Origin: Streptomyces sp. BV286
GTDB lineage: Bacteria > Actinomycetota > Actinomycetes > Streptomycetales > Streptomycetaceae
Direction of reading: 5' to 3'
Length of the DNA: 64,000 nt
Assembly: GCF_019090165.1 (NCBI RefSeq)
Contig: NZ_JAHRIB010000191.1
Location: forward strand, 62,001 to 126,000
The notes under the pieces were generated by a model. The model did no database searches. It saw only the letters and a list, made by a program, of their open reading frames with translations, and was not told where the DNA came from. Shown here piece after piece: positions 58,920 through 64,000 of this stretch (within the stretch, counting starts at the first letter, position 1; the number at the start of each line of letters is the position of its first letter). Position numbers and translations under genes: made by a program.

Positions 58920-60722
58920 GTGGCCGGGCGCATCGAAGACTACGCACTTATCGGAGACATGCAGACGGCCGCGCTGGTCTGCAGGGACGGCACGGTGGAC
59001 TGGCTGTGCCTCCCCCGCTTCGACTCCCACGCCGTCTTCGCGGGACTGCTCGGCACGGAGGAACACGGGTTCTGGCGGCTCGGTCCCGCGCACGCCGCCG
59101 ACGCGGCCCCGCCGACGGCGGTGCGCCGCCGCTACCGCGGTGACTCGCTGATCCTCGAATCCGAGTGGGACACGTCACGCGGCACGGTCCGCGTGACCGA
59201 TTTCATGCCCCCGCGTGACGGCGCGCCCCAGCTGATCCGGATCGTCGAGGGCGTCACGGGCCGCGTCCCGATGCGCTCCGCGCTGCGGATGCGTTTCTCG
59301 TACGGGCGTGTGGTGCCCTGGGTGCACAAGCACGAGGGCCGGACGGTGGCTGTCGCCGGGCCCGACTCCGTGTGGTTCGACACCGAGTGCGAGACCTACG
59401 GCAAGGCCCTCACGACGTACTCGGACTTCACGGTCGCGCCGGGCGACCGGATCGCCTTCACGATCTCCTGGGAGCCCTCGCACAAGCAGCCGCCCGCCCT
59501 GCCGGAGCCGGAGGCCTCCCTGGAGGCCACCGAGGAGTTCTGGCGCGAGTGGGTGGAGCAGTGCACGTACCACGGGCCGTACCGCGAGGCCGTGGTCCGC
59601 TCGCTGATCACGCTGAAGGCGCTGACGTACGGGCCGACGGGCGGCATCGTCGCCGCTCCCACGACCTCCCTGCCGGAGGAGATCGGCGGTGTCCGCAACT
59701 GGGACTACCGCTACACGTGGCTGCGTGACGCGGCGATCACCCTCTCCTCCCTGCTGCGCACCGGCTACCGCGAGGAGGCGCGGGCCTGGCGCGAGTGGCT
59801 GCTGCGCGCGGTCGCCGGCGACCCCGAGAACCTGCAGATCATGTACGGCATCGCGGGCGAGCGGGAGCTGGGCGAGGCGGAGCTCGACTGGCTGCCCGGG
59901 TACGAGAACTCCGGGCCCGTGCGCGTCGGCAACGGAGCCGCCCACCAGCTCCAGCTGGACGTGTACGGCGAGGTGACGGAGGCCCTGCACCTGGCCCACA
60001 TGACGGGTCTGGCCCGCAACGACTACGCGTCCCTGCTCCAGCTGAAGCTGATCCGCTACCTGGAGGACCACTGGGACGAGCCGGACGAGGGCATCTGGGA
60101 GGTGCGCGGCCCGCGCCGTCACTTCGTGCACTCGAAGGTGATGGCCTGGGTCGCCGTCGACCGGACGATCAAGCTCATCGAGTCCGGCGACGCGGACGGC
60201 CCGTTGGAGAAGTGGCGCGAGCTGCGCGACGACATCCACCGGGACGTGTGCGAGAAGGGCTACGACAAGGAGCGCAACACGTTCACGCAGTCGTACGGCT
60301 CGAAGGAGCTGGACGCCTCGCTGCTGCTGATTCCGCAGATGGGCTTCCTGCCGCCGGACGACAAGCGGGTGATCGGCACGATCGAGGCCATCCAGCGCGA
60401 GCTGTCCACCTCGGACGGCTTCATCCTGCGCTACCCGACCTCCGGTGAGGACGCGGGCGTGGACGGCCTCGAGGGCGACGAGGGCGCGTTCCTGGCCTGC
60501 TCGTTCTGGATGGCGGACGACCTCGCGATGATCGGCCGCGTGGACGAGGCCCGCAAGCTCTTCGAGAAGCTGCTGGCCCTGCGCAACGACCTGGGTCTCC
60601 TCGCGGAGGAGTGGGACCCGGTGCTGCAGCGCCAGGTCGGCAACTTCCCGCAGGCGTTCAGCCACGTGCCGCTGATCGACACGGCGCTGCGTCTGACGGC
60701 GTCCGGGGCGTACGGCGGCTGA
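58920..60722 (+). CDS. Glycoside hydrolase family 15 (glucoamylase/trehalase-like)
   Basis: A 600-residue cytosolic enzyme. The N-terminal beta domain starts AGRIEDYALIGDMQTAALVC and the catalytic (alpha/alpha)6 barrel begins around residue 230. NWDYRYTWLRDAAITLSSLL is the substrate-binding signature. The presumed acid Glu is in EGIWEVRGPRRHF (about residue 395) and the base Glu in LLAEEWDPVLQRQVGNFPQA (about residue 563). Actinobacterial relatives include trehalases, so trehalose is a likely substrate. The GTG at 58920 has GGAG six bases upstream and matches the family N-terminus; the GTG at 58896 is less likely. Confidence 0.9.
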   Translation: MAGRIEDYALIGDMQTAALVCRDGTVDWLCLPRFDSHAVFAGLLGTEEHGFWRLGPAHAADAAPPTAVRRRYRGDSLILESEWDTSRGTVRVTDFMPPRDGAPQLIRIVEGVTGRVPMRSALRMRFSYGRVVPWVHKHEGRTVAVAGPDSVWFDTECETYGKALTTYSDFTVAPGDRIAFTISWEPSHKQPPALPEPEASLEATEEFWREWVEQCTYHGPYREAVVRSLITLKALTYGPTGGIVAAPTTSLPEEIGGVRNWDYRYTWLRDAAITLSSLLRTGYREEARAWREWLLRAVAGDPENLQIMYGIAGERELGEAELDWLPGYENSGPVRVGNGAAHQLQLDVYGEVTEALHLAHMTGLARNDYASLLQLKLIRYLEDHWDEPDEGIWEVRGPRRHFVHSKVMAWVAVDRTIKLIESGDADGPLEKWRELRDDIHRDVCEKGYDKERNTFTQSYGSKELDASLLLIPQMGFLPPDDKRVIGTIEAIQRELSTSDGFILRYPTSGEDAGVDGLEGDEGAFLACSFWMADDLAMIGRVDEARKLFEKLLALRNDLGLLAEEWDPVLQRQVGNFPQAFSHVPLIDTALRLTASGAYGG

Positions 60723-60751
60723 CCGGCCCCCGGGCCCGCCACCGGGCCGCG

Positions 60752-60799
60752 CGGAAGCCTGCCGGGGCGGGAGCCTGCCGGTGCGGAAGCCTGCCGATG
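60752..60799. repeat. 16-bp tandem repeat, three copies
   Basis: GCGGAAGCCTGCCGGG, GCGGGAGCCTGCCGGT and GCGGAAGCCTGCCGAT follow one another, with a decayed fourth copy. They lie between two plus-strand genes, 93 bases before the PucR start. Confidence 0.8.
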
Positions 60800-60878
60800 C
60801 GGCGGCCTCCGCCCGGCCGGGGCCCGTGCGGCGCGGCGCGGCCGGCGCACACCGTGTCACCGCAGGTGGCGGACGAGG

Positions 60879-60884
60879 TAGCGT
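60879..60884 (+). promoter_or_regulatory. -10 element of a probable leaderless pucR-type transcript
   Basis: TAGCGT ends seven bases before the ATG at 60892, and no ribosome site lies between. GTGTCA (60854-60859), 19 bases upstream, could be a weak -35. Confidence 0.5.
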
Positions 60885-60891
60885 CCGCATC

Positions 60892-62541
60892 ATGGACAGC
60901 CGTGTCGACACGCCGGACGCGCAGGGTGGCGGGATCACCGTGCAGCGGGCCCTGGAACTGCCCGGGCTGCGGGGCGGCCTGCCGGAGATCCTGGCGGGCG
61001 GCGACCGGCTGGGCCGTACCGTGCGCTGGGTGCACGCGGGCGAGGTCCCGAACATCGCCTCCCTCCTGAAGGGCGGCGAACTGCTCCTGACCACGGGCTA
61101 CGGCCTGGGCACCCGCCCCGCCGACCAGCGCGCCTTCGTCCGCACGCTCGCCGAGCGCGGCATCGCCGCCCTGGTCGTGGAGTTGGGGCCGCGCTTCACG
61201 AAGCTGCCCGCGGCGCTCGTCGAGACGGCACGCACGGCCGGTCTGCCGCTGGTGCAGCTGCATCGCGAGGTGGCGTTCGTGACGGTCACGGAGGAGGTCC
61301 ACACCGAGATCGTCAACGGCCACTACGCGCTGCTCCAGCGCGCCGAGGAGGTGCACCGGCGCTGTACCCGGGCCCTGCTCGACGGTGGCGGCATCCCGCA
61401 GGTCCTCGGCATCCTGGCCGACTTCAGCGGCAACCCGGTCTTCCTGGAGAGCCCGGACGGACAGCTTCTGTACGCAGCCGGGGCGGGCCCCGCGAACGCC
61501 GACCCGCTCCAGGTGTGGGAGGGCCTGCGGGGCCAGCACAAGGACGATCCGCCCGCCGGTTCGGTCCTCGTGGAGGTACCCGGCGGCGGGCCCGGCACCG
61601 GTGGCGGCCCCGGTTCCGTCCGGGCCCGGCTCGTCCTCCTTCCCGTGAACGCGCCGCTCGCGCCCGTGCACCGGATCGCGGCGGAGCGGGCGGCGGGCGT
61701 CCTCGCCGTGGTCCTGATGCAGGCCCGCCAGGAGGAGGAGCTGGCGGCCCGCGGTCGCGGCGACTTCCTCACCGACCTCGCCGAGGGCCGGATCGCGGCC
61801 GAGGACGCTCCCGCGCAGGCCCGTGTCCTCGGCTTCAAGCCCGGCGGGAGCCCGCTGCTGCCGGTCGTGATGCGCCTCGCCGACGGGCTCTCCCCCGGCG
61901 GCGGCTGGGCCGTGCTGGCACGCGCGGTCGCCGAGGAGCTCGCCTCGGTCGGCGTACCGGTCCTGCTGGGCGTACGCCCCGTGGAGGGCCGTGTGCCGCT
62001 GCTGGTGGGGCTGCGGGCGGAGTCCGAGCGGACGGTGGTCGCCGACCGTGTCGCCGCCGCCCTGCGGGCGGGCGTGGAGCGGGCGGGGATGCAGCGGCCG
62101 GGTGCGCAGCCGCCGGTCGTGGTGGTCGGTGTGGCGGGTGGCTGGGCCGCGGCGTCGGCGGGCCTGCGGCACGCGGCCGAGACGTCCACGGCGGCCCAGG
62201 GGCTGTCCGACCGGCCCTGGTACGACGCCCGGCGCCTGGACATCGACCTGCTGCTGTGGCGCCTGCGGGACCATCCGGACCTGGCCGCCTTCGTGGACCG
62301 CGCGATCGGTCCTCTGCGCGAGCACGACAACCGCTCCCGGCCGCCGCTGCTGCCCACCCTGCAGACCTACCTGGCGCACGCGGGCCGCAAGGCGGAGACC
62401 GCGCGCGAGCTGCATCTCAACCGGCAGACGCTCTACAACCGGCTCGCGCGGATCGGGGAGTTGCTCGGGACGGACCTCGACGATCCGCAGACGGTCCTGG
62501 CGCTGAGCCTCGCGCTGCGGGCCCGCAGACTCGTCCCCTGA
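60892..62541 (+). CDS. PucR-family transcriptional regulator
   Basis: A 549-residue regulator. The N-terminal PucR domain is ITVQRALELPGLRGGLPEIL, then GRTVRWVHAGEVPNIASLLK and GGELLLTTGYGLG. The middle is GAF/GGDEF-like and Gly-rich. The C-terminal helix-turn-helix reads TLQTYLAHAGRKAETARELH then LNRQTLYNRLARIGELLGTD. PucR regulators control purine, GABA or other nitrogen catabolism; no target operon is adjacent. It ends 63 bases from a convergent glycosyltransferase. Confidence 0.92.
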   Translation: MDSRVDTPDAQGGGITVQRALELPGLRGGLPEILAGGDRLGRTVRWVHAGEVPNIASLLKGGELLLTTGYGLGTRPADQRAFVRTLAERGIAALVVELGPRFTKLPAALVETARTAGLPLVQLHREVAFVTVTEEVHTEIVNGHYALLQRAEEVHRRCTRALLDGGGIPQVLGILADFSGNPVFLESPDGQLLYAAGAGPANADPLQVWEGLRGQHKDDPPAGSVLVEVPGGGPGTGGGPGSVRARLVLLPVNAPLAPVHRIAAERAAGVLAVVLMQARQEEELAARGRGDFLTDLAEGRIAAEDAPAQARVLGFKPGGSPLLPVVMRLADGLSPGGGWAVLARAVAEELASVGVPVLLGVRPVEGRVPLLVGLRAESERTVVADRVAAALRAGVERAGMQRPGAQPPVVVVGVAGGWAAASAGLRHAAETSTAAQGLSDRPWYDARRLDIDLLLWRLRDHPDLAAFVDRAIGPLREHDNRSRPPLLPTLQTYLAHAGRKAETARELHLNRQTLYNRLARIGELLGTDLDDPQTVLALSLALRARRLVP

Positions 62542-62604
62542 GCGTCACCCCGACCGCCGGGCCCGCCACCCCGATCACGGGTCCTGCCGCCCGGGCCCTC
62601 GGCC

Positions 62605-63741
62605 CTACGGGAGCGGCAGGGGCTTGGTCAGCTCGTCGTACACGCTGAGCACCTGGGCCACCGTCTCGTCCTCGGTCGGCCAGGTGGCCGCCTGGCGCGT
62701 TCCCCTGTCCCTGAGGCGCTCGCACCGGCCCGGGTCGGCGAGAAGGCCCACCACGGCCTCGGAGAGCGCTTCGCAGTCACCGGGCGGGACGAGCTCGGCG
62801 GCGTCGCCGACCAGTTCGGGGATGCCTCCGGTGGCGGCCGCGACCAGGGGCACGCGCGCGTGCAGGGCTTCCTGGGCGAGCACGGAGCGCGATTCCGGGC
62901 AGCCGGGCAGCAGGGCGAGGTCGGCGGCCCCGAGAAGCTCCCCGATGTCGTCCCTCCGGCCGACGAGGCGCACGGGAAGCCCTTCGTTCTCGATACGCCG
63001 CTGGAGTTCGCCGCGCAGCGGTCCCTCTCCGGCGATCACGAGCAGGGGCAGGGGGTCGAGCCGTCGCCACGCACGCGTGGCGTCCAGCAGCGTGTCGTAC
63101 CCCCGGTGCCGGTCGAGGGAGCCGACCGCCATCAGCAGTGGCCGGTCGGTCGCGCCGAGTTCGGCACGTGCCTTGGGCCGCATCCGGTCGGCGTCCTCGT
63201 CCTCGGCGGGCCGGCGCTGGGCCGGCAGGGCGACCGCGGCGAGCCGCGCGTCCCGCGCGCCCCTGGTGCGGGCCCGGTCCACGAGGTCGGACGAGGACCC
63301 GAGGACGACCGACGCGGACTTCGCCACCCGTCGCTCCAGAAGCCGCAGCAGGTGGGCCCGCGCGCCCTCGGCGTACGGACGGGTGTGCCAGGTGACGACG
63401 AGCGGGACGTGCCGCCCGCTGAGCGCGAGCGCGGCCCTCAGCGCGGCGTGCAGACCGTGCGCGTGCACCAGGTCGGCATCCGCGCAGGCTGCCCGCAGCG
63501 CCGCCACCGAGGCCGGGTCGTTGCGCCTCGGCACATGCACGTGATCGGCCCCGACACCGGTGAAGTCGTACATGTGGTCGGCCGCTGCCGGGGCGCACAC
63601 GGTGACCCGCACGCCCCTCGCGACGAGCCCCGAGGTCAGCGACCGGACATGGGCACTGCTGCCCGCGCTGCCGCCGCCCAGCACTTGGACGGCACGCAGC
63701 GACGGCTGTCCGTGCGGTGAGTGGCTGCTCACGGGGCTCAC
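62605..63741 (-). CDS. GT4-family glycosyltransferase
   Basis: A 378-residue GT-B enzyme. The first half has AVQVLGGGSAGSSAHVRSLT (donor-loop glycines) and DLVHAHGLHAALRAALALSG. The second half has LMAVGSLDRHRGYDTLLDAT and LVIAGEGPLRGELQRRIENE. The E-x7-E motif is in CPESRSVLAQEALHARVPLV. The acceptor is unknown. I use the GTG at 63741; GTGs at 63732 and 63771 are also in frame and the ribosome site is poor at all three. An AGGAGGAGG run near 63826-63834 on the minus strand has no start codon at usable distance. Confidence 0.87.
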   Translation of the reverse strand: MSPVSSHSPHGQPSLRAVQVLGGGSAGSSAHVRSLTSGLVARGVRVTVCAPAAADHMYDFTGVGADHVHVPRRNDPASVAALRAACADADLVHAHGLHAALRAALALSGRHVPLVVTWHTRPYAEGARAHLLRLLERRVAKSASVVLGSSSDLVDRARTRGARDARLAAVALPAQRRPAEDEDADRMRPKARAELGATDRPLLMAVGSLDRHRGYDTLLDATRAWRRLDPLPLLVIAGEGPLRGELQRRIENEGLPVRLVGRRDDIGELLGAADLALLPGCPESRSVLAQEALHARVPLVAAATGGIPELVGDAAELVPPGDCEALSEAVVGLLADPGRCERLRDRGTRQAATWPTEDETVAQVLSVYDELTKPLPLP

Positions 63742-64000
63742 GTGGCCGGGGCTCCTGGTTCGGCGTCGGGCGGTCACGAAGAAACGTACAGAAGGAACGG
63801 GTGGCGGGGGTGGACCGCTCGTCCTCCTCCTAAGGATGCCAGGACGGAAAGGAGTTGCCGACCACCGAGGGACCGCTGCGGCAGGGGGTGCGCGGCCTGG
63901 ATGCGGGCAGTCACTCACACGAGTGAGAAAGAGGCGGTGTGCGAAAACAGTCCAGGGCGGGCGTCGCCCCTGGCGAGCCCCCGTTCACGCCCCTTTCGCG
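63742..64000. other. Upstream region of the glycosyltransferase, no gene seen
   Basis: Neither strand shows a convincing gene or the end of one entering from the right edge. It contains the palindrome at 63911-63926 and an unexplained AGGAGGAGG. Confidence 0.5.
63911..63926. promoter_or_regulatory. Operator-like palindrome
   Basis: TCACTC-ACAC-GAGTGA is a perfect dyad with six-base arms, 170 bases upstream of the leftward glycosyltransferase. It is in less GC-rich surroundings than average. Confidence 0.4.

Overview
The window looks like chromosomal core DNA of a Streptomyces or close relative. It has very high GC with third-position GC bias, frequent GTG starts (and one TTG start), many 1 to 4 nt stop/start overlaps, and actinomycete-specific families: streptogrisin-type proteases, a SepF-like protein, an Rpf-like LysM protein, an NrtR regulator, a PucR regulator, and a ParA/ScpAB/RluB cluster. 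From memory the order (dnaE2 ... sepF-like ... der-plsC-cmk-tyrA-aroH ... rluB-scpB-scpA-parA ... ald ... pyrG) resembles the S. coelicolor SCO1739 to SCO179x neighbourhood. That synteny is recalled, not computed. I saw no tRNA, rRNA, insertion sequence, prophage or CRISPR.

Layout. 1-9145: the 5' part of a DnaE2-type polymerase, a membrane protein, two streptogrisin-like secreted proteases flanking a slipin, an alpha/beta hydrolase and an unknown membrane protein, then a DUF1684-like protein. 9150-15787: a leftward module with a decayed luciferase-like monooxygenase fragment, an intact luciferase-like monooxygenase, a polar amino-acid-type ABC transporter and an FAD/NAD(P)-binding oxidoreductase, preceded by a 43-codon micro-ORF and a promoter. 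Facing away from it is an orphan leader peptide of the type found before sulfur-metabolism operons. 16188-24127: a Cys-tailed protein, the SepF-like gene, an acyl-CoA dehydrogenase, an MFS exporter, a PIG-V-like mannosyltransferase, a PAP2 phosphatase and a small I78-like inhibitor. 24541-29451: an isolated cytochrome oxidase subunit I, a WYL regulator, and a two-gene glycosyltransferase operon carrying the only in-frame TTA codon I found. 29595-36598: a branched-chain-type ABC importer with LivH, LivM and LivG fused in one 1038-residue polypeptide, a LivF with a Walker A Lys-to-Arg change, a solute-binding protein and a lipoprotein on the opposite strand, and an Rpf/LysM gene whose tail overlaps livF antisense.

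37038-48506 holds two unknown proteins; der, plsC and cmk; tyrA and aroH; a membrane-protein/Rieske pair; an NrtR-type Nudix regulator coupled to an ADP-ribosylglycohydrolase behind a clear palindromic operator; and rluB. 48506-53601 is the leftward scpB/scpA/RHH-like/parA operon with phased repeats upstream, followed by alanine dehydrogenase. 53766-63741 contains a STAND/TPR NTPase with an altered P-loop, an ADP-ribose-type Nudix hydrolase, pyrG, a GH15 glucoamylase/trehalase-like enzyme, a PucR regulator and a GT4 glycosyltransferase. Several transcription units end in long, near-perfect palindromes that probably act as bidirectional terminators.
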